This document shows positions 25,526-32,555 of a stretch of DNA of 64,000 bases, in pieces (the first letter of the stretch is position 1; every line of letters starts with the position of its first letter). This DNA comes from Hyphomicrobiales bacterium (GTDB taxonomy: Bacteria > Pseudomonadota > Alphaproteobacteria > Rhizobiales > Rhizobiaceae). The notes under the pieces are model-generated. The model was given only the letters and a program-made list of their open reading frames with translations, searched no databases and was not told the origin of the DNA. A program made the translations under genes and the position numbers. Location of the stretch: positions 84,334-148,333 of the forward strand of contig UCEU01000033.1 of NCBI GenBank assembly GCA_900471485.1. Reading direction: 5' to 3'.

Positions 25526-27582
25526 CGCCACATTCCGCGCATCCGCGCGCCGACATCGATACGCACTTGACGAGCCTGTTGCGCTGCGGCGCTGTCCGAC
25601 TTCACCTGCGGCCAGCCGACGACCTCGAAGAACTGCAGCAGCGTCGCCGGGATAAACCGCGTGCGCGATGCATAGACATGCCGGTCGCCCTGCGCATTTT
25701 GCCCGTGGGTAAAGAAGCGTTGCGGCACCACCAGGTCCAGATCATCCTTGGCGCGGGTCATCGCGACATAGAGGAGCCGCCGCTCCTCCTCGATCTCGGC
25801 ACTGCTGCCGACCCCGAGGTCGGATGGAATGCAGCCATCGACGACATTCAGCATGAACACCTTGGTCCACTCCTGCCCCTTGGCGGAGTGAATGGTCGAA
25901 AGGATCAGGTAGTCCTCGTCGAGCAACGGCACGCCGGCCTGGTCGCTGGTCGCATCCGGCGGATCGAGCGTCAGCTCGGTCAGGAAGCGCTCGCGCGATG
26001 GATAGCCGCTGGCGATCTGCTCCAGCTGCAGCAGGTCCGCCTGGCGTGTCGCTGCATCCTCGTGCAGCCGCTCCAGATGCGGCGCGTACCATTCGCGCAC
26101 CAACCCGATCTCCGCCGGCCAGCCGGCCTTGCCGGATTTCAGCTCCTGCAGCACCGAGACGAAGGAGGTCCAGTCCTCGCCCGATCGCGGCGGCGCCGGC
26201 ATTTCGCCAAGCGCAGCAAGAGGGCTCGGCGCTTCGGCCATGTGGTCGAGCGCGCGCTGCGCGGTGGAGGGTCCGACACCGGGCAGGATTTGCATCAGCC
26301 GGAAGCCTGCGACCCGGTCGCGCGGGTTTTGCGCGAAGCGCAGGGCGGCCAGCATGTCCTTCACATGCGCGCTGTCGAGAAACTTCAGCCCGCCGAATTT
26401 CACGAAGGGAATATTGCGGCGGGTCAGCTCCACTTCCAGCGGGCCGCTGTGATGCGAGGCGCGAAACAGCACCGCCTGCTGCTTGAGCTTGGTGCCCTCT
26501 TCGCGGTTCTCCAGCACCTTGTCGGCCACGTAGCGTGCCTGGTCGGCCTCTTCGCGGACGGTCACGAGCCGCGGGCGCTGGGCCGATTGCCGCTCGGTCC
26601 AGAGGTTTTTGGTGAAGCGCTCCGACGCAAGGTCGATGACGGCATTGGCGGCGGCAAGGATCGGTTGCGTTGAGCGATAATTGCGGTCGAGCGTCACGAT
26701 ATTGGCCGCCGGCGTGAAGGTGGCGGGAAAGTCGAGAATGTTGCGCACCGTCGCCGCGCGGAACGAATAGATCGACTGCGCATCGTCGCCGACGACGGTT
26801 AGCCCCTGGCCGCCCGGCTTCAGCGCCAGAAGGATCGAGGCCTGCAGGCGGTTGGTGTCCTGGTATTCGTCGACCAGCACATGATCGAAGCGGCTGCCGA
26901 TATCTGCGGCGATCATCGGCTCGCTGACCATCTGCGCCCAGTAGAGCAGCAGGTCGTCGTAATCGAGCACGTTCTGATTCTGCTTGGCCTCGACATAGGC
27001 GCCGAACAGGTCACGCAGCTGATTTTCCCACGTGGTGCACCACGGAAAGGCATCGCGCAGGACCGGTCCCAGTTCCGTCTCCGAGTTCACGGCCCGGGAA
27101 TAGATGGCAAGACAGGTCCCCTTGGTCGGAAACCGGTTCTCCGTTTTGGAAAAACCGAGTTCGTGCCGGATCAGGTTCATCAGGTCGGCGCTGTCTTCGC
27201 GGTCATGGATCGTAAAGGCGGGATCGATACCGATCTGGTCGGCGTAGTCGCGCAAAAGCCGTGCGCCGATCCCGTGGAAGGTGCCGCTCCAGGCCAGCGC
27301 GTCCGCCATGATGCCGGAATTGGCGCCCAGCACCTGGCCGCAGATGCGCTCCACCCGCCGCGCCATCTCCGCCGCCGCCCGCCGTGAAAAGGTCATCAGC
27401 AGGATCCGCCGGGGATCGGCACCCTTGACGATGAGATGCGCCACCCGGTGCGCCAGCGTGTTCGTCTTGCCGGAACCGGCGCCGGCAATGACAAGCAGCG
27501 GCCCTGCCACATGCGTGCCTTCAGCCAGCGTCCCGTGTTCGACGGCGCTGCGTTGCTGCGGATTGAGTTTTTCGAGATACAT
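25522..27582 (-). CDS. UvrD/Rep-family ATP-dependent DNA helicase
   Basis: A 686-residue superfamily 1A helicase, starting at MYLEKLNPQQRSAVEHG. In-frame sequence upstream overlaps a LexA box and is not coding. Motifs in order: Q-motif LNPQQRSAVEH, Walker A VIAGAGSGKTNTLAHRV, motif Ia MTFSRRAAAEM, Walker B VLVDEYQDTN, motif III VVGDDAQSIYSFRAA, motif IV LDRNYRST, motif V STIHSAKGQEW, motif VI LLYVAMTRAKDDL. It translocates 3'-5' on single-stranded DNA and probably acts in repair or recombination. The LexA-type site 51 bases before the ATG suggests induction by DNA damage. It is shorter than the main UvrD and may be a paralogue. Confidence 0.92.
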   Translation of the reverse strand: MYLEKLNPQQRSAVEHGTLAEGTHVAGPLLVIAGAGSGKTNTLAHRVAHLIVKGADPRRILLMTFSRRAAAEMARRVERICGQVLGANSGIMADALAWSGTFHGIGARLLRDYADQIGIDPAFTIHDREDSADLMNLIRHELGFSKTENRFPTKGTCLAIYSRAVNSETELGPVLRDAFPWCTTWENQLRDLFGAYVEAKQNQNVLDYDDLLLYWAQMVSEPMIAADIGSRFDHVLVDEYQDTNRLQASILLALKPGGQGLTVVGDDAQSIYSFRAATVRNILDFPATFTPAANIVTLDRNYRSTQPILAAANAVIDLASERFTKNLWTERQSAQRPRLVTVREEADQARYVADKVLENREEGTKLKQQAVLFRASHHSGPLEVELTRRNIPFVKFGGLKFLDSAHVKDMLAALRFAQNPRDRVAGFRLMQILPGVGPSTAQRALDHMAEAPSPLAALGEMPAPPRSGEDWTSFVSVLQELKSGKAGWPAEIGLVREWYAPHLERLHEDAATRQADLLQLEQIASGYPSRERFLTELTLDPPDATSDQAGVPLLDEDYLILSTIHSAKGQEWTKVFMLNVVDGCIPSDLGVGSSAEIEEERRLLYVAMTRAKDDLDLVVPQRFFTHGQNAQGDRHVYASRTRFIPATLLQFFEVVGWPQVKSDSAAAQQARQVRIDVGARMRGMWR

Positions 27583-27632
27583 GCGGCCGTCCGTTTGCTC
27601 GCGCGGAGAATCGGCCCGCGGAAATGTTAGGC

Positions 27633-27667
27633 GTTCCCTCAATGTTCTCGATCGTGTCCGCTGTCAA
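27633..27667 (-). promoter_or_regulatory. LexA (SOS) box and -35 element of the helicase gene
   Basis: Read on the plus strand, 27633-27647 is GTTC-CCTCAAT-GTTC, an exact match to the alphaproteobacterial LexA box GTTC-N7-GTTC. On the minus strand TTGACA (27667-27662) stands 14 bases before the first GAAC, so LexA would cover the -10 region. The site is 51 bp upstream of the helicase start. Confidence 0.72.
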
Positions 27668-27686
27668 GTCGAACGCGGCTCCAAGC

Positions 27687-27947
27687 CTATGGGAAGTCCG
27701 GGACAACCTCGCGACGCGTCAGCTTCAGCGTGCGATCAGGCTGTAGGATGTAGGTCTCACGAAGCTTCGTGCCGGTGGAATCGTAGAACGAATTATAGAT
27801 CACGCTGCCCGGCGGCGATTTCGTTAGCTTGGTCCTCGGCTGCCCGTGATAGGTGATGCTGCCGGGAATGGGCTGCAGGTCCGCCGTGCTGTCGGTGGAG
27901 CAGCCGGCGAGCAATACGACAGGCAGAAGTACGATCCAGATTTTCAT
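27687..27947 (-). CDS. Small lipoprotein, 86 residues
   Basis: The N-terminus MKIWIVLLPVVLLAGC is a lipoprotein signal with lipobox LAGC, so the mature protein starts at C16 and is lipid-anchored. The mature part of about 70 residues is rich in beta-prone segments (PGSITYHGQPRT, GSVIYNSFYDSTG, LRETYILQPDRTLKL). No family is recognised. It is a single gene upstream of the helicase on the same strand, with the LexA region between them, so it is probably not co-transcribed. Confidence 0.75.
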   Translation of the reverse strand: MKIWIVLLPVVLLAGCSTDSTADLQPIPGSITYHGQPRTKLTKSPPGSVIYNSFYDSTGTKLRETYILQPDRTLKLTRREVVPDFP

Positions 27948-28113
27948 CGCCTGATCTCCAATGAATTCACCCGCTTATATGCGCGAGCGAGCCGCCGCGC
28001 CAAGGTCGCGGGCGTTAGCAGTCGCAAAAAATCCTGGGCGAATGACGCGTGCGATGCAACGAAACGCCTATTGCGACGTTGGGCAGTAGGAAGTGTCGCT
28101 GGAGATATGCGTC

Positions 28114-28386
28114 ATGGTTCTTCTGTTTCAGGCATCTGACGATCGTGGTGACGGCAACGGTCACGGCATGGCGTCGGCCCGCGCCGCGGTCGAAAGCGCG
28201 CTGAGGATGGCCGGCGGGCTTGATGCCCGCGAGATCGAAATCGCCGTCCTCGGCCCCTATATCGTTCTGGACGGGTTTGTGCTTCGCAAGGAGGATGTCG
28301 CACGCGCCGTCGAGATCGCCGAACAGGTCGTAGGCCGAGAGTATGTGCACTGCAGGATACTGTCGCGCGTGCCGGATGGTCAGTGA
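28114..28386 (+). CDS. Small protein with BON-like fold, 90 residues
   Basis: The ATG at 28114 is preceded by GGAG. A GTG 21 bases upstream is less well placed. The residue pattern (a helix AAVESALRMAGGL, strands IEIAVLGPYIVLDGFV, then DVARAVEIAEQVVG and YVHCRILS) resembles a single BON domain, a small lipid- or ligand-binding module. There is no signal peptide, so it is cytoplasmic. The family call is tentative. It is flanked by gene-free DNA on the right. Confidence 0.6.
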   Translation: MVLLFQASDDRGDGNGHGMASARAAVESALRMAGGLDAREIEIAVLGPYIVLDGFVLRKEDVARAVEIAEQVVGREYVHCRILSRVPDGQ

Positions 28387-28677
28387 TGTGGTCGACAGGA
28401 TAGCCGCGGGGGCACCAGTAAAGTCTCGATAGAGCGCGCCCTATCTATAAGTAAAATAATAATATTATTAAAATTAGAGATGACTAAATAAGCAATCATG
28501 CAAAAGTAGTAGTTGGGTCAGCGGAACTAAATACTGGGGTCGCTAGTTTAGGTGATGTTCAACCTCCAAAGTCGGAATCGATTACAACGAGCGTTGCGCG
28601 CAAAGTATTCAAGTAACCCCTGCGTGCACTAGCGTGCACGTGGCAAAAAACAGGCGGTCAAAACAGAGGAGAAGTGC
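28387..28677. other. AT-rich gene-free stretch, possible ECF-type promoter
   Basis: The 28440-28620 part is strikingly AT-rich for this genome and includes the palindrome AATAATATTATT. At 28516-28542, GGAAC is followed 17 bases later by AGTTT, one base off the EcfG consensus (GGAAC-N16/17-CGTT). It could drive the small exported protein at 28678. No other feature was seen. Confidence 0.35.
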
Positions 28678-28941
28678 ATGACATACCTTCCTCGACTAGG
28701 CATGCCGGCCCTCGCAATGGCCATCAGCGCCTTCGCCGTTCCAGCTTTGGCTTCGCTGGAAACCACGAGCAGCTATCCGTCCTCGACCCAGGAACAGGTC
28801 GCGATCAACGAATATACCGGCGCCATCTCATGCACGCCCGGAGATGTTCACTATTCGCCATCGTTCATTCGCGCCCTCGACGGCACGATCATCGGTGTCG
28901 GCTATATCGAAGTCGTGGATAGCGAAGCCGCTGGCTGCTGA
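28678..28941 (+). CDS. Small exported protein, 87 residues
   Basis: The ATG follows a strong GAGGAG ribosome site. Residues 1-26 (MTYLPRLGMPALAMAISAF through the VPALA cleavage region) form a Sec signal peptide with cleavage likely after ALA. The mature part of about 60 residues begins SLETTSSYPSS and has two cysteines, one in ISCTPGDVH and the last residue, that could form a disulfide in the periplasm. No family is recognised. It lies next to AT-rich DNA and may be a lineage-specific or stress-related gene. Confidence 0.62.
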   Translation: MTYLPRLGMPALAMAISAFAVPALASLETTSSYPSSTQEQVAINEYTGAISCTPGDVHYSPSFIRALDGTIIGVGYIEVVDSEAAGC

Positions 28942-29241
28942 TCTGCGCGAACAGTGAAAGACGCAATCCGCTGCGCCGCCGCTCATTGAGCCGCGACGCT
29001 CTTCCATGTGCAATTTTTCAGGAGATGTCGCGACGAGGCTCGTTTGCTTGATAAGCAGAGGGTGACGAGCCTCTAACCATCATCATGATGGCTGACGCTT
29101 TTCTATTGGTGCTATGGATCGCAAGGCAACCAACATAATTGGTGGTTTCCCCGGTAAGATCGAGCAAGGGTTAAGTAAAAAAAGCTCCTGAACTGTTCTG
29201 GCACAGTTTCGATGACGACAGCGATATGAAAAGGCCAAACC
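28942..29241. other. Gene-free stretch
   Basis: Three hundred bases without a convincing gene on either strand. No tRNA-like fold and no clear repeat were found. It contains the downstream regions of the exported protein and of the DUF982 gene, which converge here. Confidence 0.4.
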
Positions 29242-29484
29242 TCAGTTGACCCTGAGCTTGGCTTCCTCCGCGGCGGCGACAAATTCCGCGCGCGCTTCCT
29301 CCACCGACTTGCGACCGTCAAGCGCCGCGCGGCATGCGCTTCTCGCCTTGAGGTAACGAAGACCGCGTGCATCCGGCCAAAGATCGGCAAGGCAGGCAAG
29401 GGCATCGAAGGGGCCGAGTACCGTACGAGGATCGGTATTCTCGAAACCGACGCTGATCGGGTTATTCCACTTTTCAGTAGCCAT
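29242..29484 (-). CDS. DUF982 family protein, 80 residues
   Basis: A small soluble protein of the DUF982 family, which is common in rhizobia in many copies. The family pattern is visible: RTVLGPFDALACLADLWPDARGLRYLKARSACRAALDGRKSVEEARAEFVAAAEEAKL. Biochemical function is unknown. An EcfG-type promoter motif stands 32 bases before the start codon, which suggests membership in the general stress regulon. Confidence 0.85.
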   Translation of the reverse strand: MATEKWNNPISVGFENTDPRTVLGPFDALACLADLWPDARGLRYLKARSACRAALDGRKSVEEARAEFVAAAEEAKLRVN

Positions 29485-29515
29485 CCGCTCTATTCTCCTC
29501 CATCGCTCGCGTCAT

Positions 29516-29541
29516 AACGCGCGCGCATGCCCTCACGTTCC
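29516..29541 (-). promoter_or_regulatory. EcfG/RpoE2-type general stress promoter of the DUF982 gene
   Basis: On the minus strand GGAAC (29541-29537) and CGTT (29519-29516) are spaced by exactly 17 bases, matching the alphaproteobacterial EcfG consensus. The -10 element ends 32 bases upstream of the start codon. Confidence 0.6.
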
Positions 29542-29677
29542 TCCAAGAGAGCATTTGCAAGAATAGTTTAGCGACAATTCAAATACCCGCCAATAGCAAA
29601 AAGGGATGCTACACTTCCGCCGTTTTATCAGGCGCTGCTCACAAAACGCGCGTCCCGCAAGCCGGCGAAAATGGCGT

Positions 29678-29842
29678 CTATCTGGATGCCATCTTCGTTG
29701 AATGCGTCTTTCGCGCCAGTTGATGCCGCAACTGCCTGATATCCTCGAGCAGCGTCGCGATCGTGGCTTTCACGTCGTCGTCATGCCATGCCAGGGCCGC
29801 CTGCACCTCGAAATCGACATCCTCCCTCTCCATCCGATGCAT
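29678..29842 (-). CDS. Small protein B of a LexA-box operon, 54 residues
   Basis: Translated from the ATG that overlaps the upstream gene's stop by one base (TGATG), so it is translationally coupled. An internal ATG three codons later is also possible. The product is MHRMEREDVDFEVQAALAW followed by HDDDVKATIATLLEDIRQLR, an acidic helix leading to a leucine-spaced, probably coiled-coil helix. There is no signal or membrane segment. I recognise no assigned function. With the preceding gene it forms a bicistron under a LexA-type site. Confidence 0.65.
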   Translation of the reverse strand: MHRMEREDVDFEVQAALAWHDDDVKATIATLLEDIRQLRHQLARKTHSTKMASR

Positions 29843-30009
29843 CAGTGTAGGTCCAATTTGAGCTGCTGGCCCTTTATGAGAGGCAGGGGCCTGCCGATGT
29901 CAATCTTGCCGAAAACCCGCTTGCGCCGCTCCGCGTCGCGCTCACGTTCGGCACGCGACGCGGCAACCACTTCCATTGCGCGTGCGATAACTTCTTCCGC
30001 TCTCGTCAT
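29842..30009 (-). CDS. Small protein A of a LexA-box operon, 55 residues
   Basis: The ATG at 30009 is preceded by CAGGAG with eight bases between. The product begins MTRAEEVIARAMEVVAASRA, continues through a strongly charged ERERDAERRKR helix, and ends in GKIDIGRPLPLIKGQQLKLD. It is predicted to be a long amphipathic charged helix with an extended tail. It is cytoplasmic and has no known family. It lies directly behind a LexA box and is coupled to the next small gene, so both products probably appear during DNA damage. Alternatives include a cell-division inhibitor, a repair adaptor or a toxin-antitoxin pair. Confidence 0.65.
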   Translation of the reverse strand: MTRAEEVIARAMEVVAASRAERERDAERRKRVFGKIDIGRPLPLIKGQQLKLDLH

Positions 30010-30026
30010 GATCGGATCTCCTGTTT

Positions 30027-30060
30027 GTTCTTATTTTGTTCTAATCCGAGGAAATGTCAA
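30027..30060 (-). promoter_or_regulatory. LexA (SOS) box and promoter of the small bicistron
   Basis: Plus-strand 30027-30041 reads GTTC-TTATTTT-GTTC, an exact GTTC-N7-GTTC box. On the minus strand TTGACA (30060-30055) is followed after 17 bases by AAAATA, and the box overlaps this -10 position. The start codon of gene A is 18 bases downstream of the box. The layout mirrors that at the helicase promoter. Confidence 0.75.
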
Positions 30061-30143
30061 GGAGTCATGATGGGGGATATCGGCGCGAGCCTGCGAAGAG
30101 CAGCCTGCTGCAAATACTTTGTCGGATGTCTCTGGGAGAAAAC

Positions 30144-30218
30144 TGGTGCTGCCGAGTGGGATTGAACCACCGACCTCACCCTTACCAAGGGTGTGCTCTA
30201 CCACTGAGCTACGGCAGC
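30144..30218 (-). tRNA. tRNA-Thr (GGT anticodon)
   Basis: The complement folds as a cloverleaf. The acceptor starts GCTGCCG, the D-arm is GCTCAGTGGTAGAGC, the anticodon loop CTTGGTAAG carries GGT, the T-arm is GGTGGTTCAATCCCACT, and CCA is encoded at the 3' end. Confidence 0.96.
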
Positions 30219-30370
30219 GAGGACCAGACGCTGCAACCGAACCGGCTGCGTTGCGTGAACGGAGGCGCTATTGCCATAGCTGGATGATAAGCGCAAGTCG
30301 CAATTTCATCTTCTTGCAGATTATGCGGTTGCCACTTTTGGATTGCCGCGTTTTCGGTTAAGGCTGCGGC

Positions 30371-30565
30371 ATGAGTGAAGACACTGAAAATGCCCAGTCC
30401 GGCCGCAAGGCGGCCATTGAGCGCCAGGCGCAGCAGCGTCGCGATCGGGCGGCCGAAAAATTGCGGGAAAACCTTTCCCGGCGCAAACAGCAGACGCGCG
30501 CGCGCCGCTCCGGCCAGGCCGACGAGACAAATGGGCTGCCCGCCGCAAAAATGGACGAATCGTAA
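30371..30565 (+). CDS. Small conserved hypothetical protein upstream of murA, 64 residues
   Basis: A short, very charged, probably helical protein (RKAAIERQAQQRRDRAAEKL, SRRKQQTRARRSG). I recall similar small basic proteins just upstream of murA in rhizobia; the function is unknown. It has no signal or membrane segment. The start ATG is weakly supported by its upstream sequence. It probably shares a transcript with murA, 105 bases downstream. Confidence 0.65.
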   Translation: MSEDTENAQSGRKAAIERQAQQRRDRAAEKLRENLSRRKQQTRARRSGQADETNGLPAAKMDES

Positions 30566-30670
30566 TGTTCCGTCTGCTTCGAATTGAAGCCTCCGCGGAT
30601 TTCGTCTAAACACCCGCATCCTTTTAAAAGACAGAGTTTCAGGAAAGGCGGGCATCGCCCGTAAGCGCAC

Positions 30671-31963
30671 ATGGATCGTATCAGAATTGTCGGCGGTAAT
30701 GAGCTGAATGGCATCATTCCGATTTCCGGCGCCAAGAATGCCGCCCTGCCGCTGATGATCGCCTCGTTGCTGACCAGCGATACGCTGACGCTCGAAAACG
30801 TGCCGCATCTGGCCGACGTCGAGCAGCTGCTGCGCATTCTCGGCAACCACGGCGTCGATGTCGCCGTCAACGGCCGTCGCGAGCGCCAGGACGACGCCTA
30901 TTCGCGCACTATTCACTTCACCTGCCGTACCATCGTCGATACCACCGCTCCCTATGAGCTGGTCTCCAAGATGCGCGCCTCCTTCTGGGTCATCGGCCCG
31001 CTTCTGGCCCGCGAGGGCCAGTGCCGCGTCTCGCTGCCGGGCGGCTGCGCCATCGGTACGCGTCCGGTCGATCTCTTCCTGGATGGCCTGACGGCGCTGG
31101 GCGCCACGCTTGATATCGACAGCGGCTATGTCAACGCCACCGCTCCGAAGGGCGGCCTGATCGGCGCCAGGTACACCTTCCCGAAGGTTTCCGTCGGCGC
31201 AACGCACGTCATGATGATGGCCGCCACGCTTGCCCGCGGCACGACCGTGATCGGCAATGCCGCCCGCGAGCCCGAGGTTGTCGATCTCGCCAACTGCCTG
31301 ATCGCCATGGGTGCCAAGATCACGGGCGCCGGCACCTCCACCATCACCATCGAAGGCGTCACCTCGCTGTCGGGCGCGCGCCACCGCGTCCTGCCTGACC
31401 GTATCGAGACGGGCACCTATGCCATGGCGGTTGCCATGACCGGCGGCGACGTCGTGCTCGAGAACACCGACGTTGCGCTTCTCGACACGGCGCTGGAAAC
31501 CCTGCGCCGCGCCGGTGCGGAGATTTCGCCGACCAACAGCGGCATGCGCATCCGCCGCAATGGCGCCGGCATCAAGCCGGTTGATATCGTCACCGATCCC
31601 TTCCCGGGCTTCCCGACCGACCTTCAGGCGCAGTTCATGGCGCTGATGACGCGCTCGAGCGGCATTTCGCACGTCACCGAGACCATCTTCGAAAACCGCT
31701 TCATGCACGTGCAGGAGCTTGCCCGCCTCGGCGCCAAGATTTCACTGTCGGGCCAGACGGCGAAGATCGAGGGTGTGCCACGCTTGAAGGGCGCGCCCGT
31801 CATGGCAACCGACCTGCGCGCCTCCGTGTCGCTCGTCATCGCCGGCCTCGCCGCCGAAGGCGAGACCATGGTGTCGCGCGTCTATCACCTCGATCGCGGT
31901 TTCGAGCGTCTCGAAGAGAAGCTGACCCGCTGCGGCGCGATCGTCGAGCGCGTCAGCGAGTAA
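30671..31963 (+). CDS. murA: UDP-N-acetylglucosamine 1-carboxyvinyltransferase
   Basis: A 430-residue MurA, which adds enolpyruvyl from phosphoenolpyruvate to UDP-GlcNAc, the first committed step of peptidoglycan synthesis in the cytoplasm. The start MDRIRIVGGNELNGIIPISGAKNAALP has the conserved substrate loop K22-N23. The active cysteine is C126 in LPGGCAIGTRPVDL, so the enzyme has the fosfomycin-binding cysteine. The FPTDLQAQ and ENRFMHVQELARLGA blocks are present. The length is normal. It leads the conserved murA-DUF2948-hisD run. Confidence 0.97.
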   Translation: MDRIRIVGGNELNGIIPISGAKNAALPLMIASLLTSDTLTLENVPHLADVEQLLRILGNHGVDVAVNGRRERQDDAYSRTIHFTCRTIVDTTAPYELVSKMRASFWVIGPLLAREGQCRVSLPGGCAIGTRPVDLFLDGLTALGATLDIDSGYVNATAPKGGLIGARYTFPKVSVGATHVMMMAATLARGTTVIGNAAREPEVVDLANCLIAMGAKITGAGTSTITIEGVTSLSGARHRVLPDRIETGTYAMAVAMTGGDVVLENTDVALLDTALETLRRAGAEISPTNSGMRIRRNGAGIKPVDIVTDPFPGFPTDLQAQFMALMTRSSGISHVTETIFENRFMHVQELARLGAKISLSGQTAKIEGVPRLKGAPVMATDLRASVSLVIAGLAAEGETMVSRVYHLDRGFERLEEKLTRCGAIVERVSE

Positions 31964-32076
31964 GGGGAAGGGCGCTTCCGCCCTACATCCCGGTTGCGCA
32001 TCGCGCTGCCGCGTCCTATGTCCGTTGTCTGACGCATCGCCATCCCGGCGATGCCGTGGGATGGGGTTTTGCCTGC

Positions 32077-32514
32077 ATGACTGACCTGAAGCTCGTTGCG
32101 CTGGACGATGAAGACCTGGGCGTGCTGTCCGCGCATATGCAGGACAGTGTCTTCAAGGTTGCCGATATCGCCTGGTCGCCGCGTGACGCGCAGTTTTCCA
32201 TCGGGGCCAACCGCTTCGTATGGGAAGAAGCCGCCAGAAAGCGCAAGGGCTTCGAGCGCCGCCGCGCAGCCCTTGTCTTCAAGCGCGTGCTTGCCGTCCG
32301 CTCCGTCGGCATCGATCGCAAGAACCGCGAGGAAGTCCTGTCGCTGCTCGCCGTCCGCTTCGCGCAGAAGGGCGAGGGGCCCGATGGGACGATCGAGATC
32401 GCGCTCTCGGGCACGGCCAGCATCGCCCTTGATGTCGAATGCATCGAGGCGCAGCTTGCGGATATCGGCGGTGCATGGGAAACCGCATCCAAACCGCGCC
32501 ATCCCGGCGCCTGA
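32077..32514 (+). CDS. DUF2948 family protein
   Basis: 145 residues from the ATG at 32077. An in-frame start 21 bases earlier adds no conserved sequence. It belongs to the alphaproteobacterial DUF2948 family, recognised from LVALDDEDLGVLSAHMQDSV and the ERRRAALVFKRV and GIDRKNREEVLSLLAV blocks. It is soluble, with no known biochemical role. Its constant place between murA and hisD suggests a housekeeping function, which is only inference. Confidence 0.88.
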   Translation: MTDLKLVALDDEDLGVLSAHMQDSVFKVADIAWSPRDAQFSIGANRFVWEEAARKRKGFERRRAALVFKRVLAVRSVGIDRKNREEVLSLLAVRFAQKGEGPDGTIEIALSGTASIALDVECIEAQLADIGGAWETASKPRHPGA

Positions 32515-32555
32515 GTGCATGTCGCTTTAACGGAATAGCAAGAGGAAGACAGGCG

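Noticed and set aside
29702..30070. 122-residue plus-strand frame opposite the small bicistron
   Set aside because: It runs antisense to two coupled small genes that have a ribosome site and promoter. Its own start lacks both.
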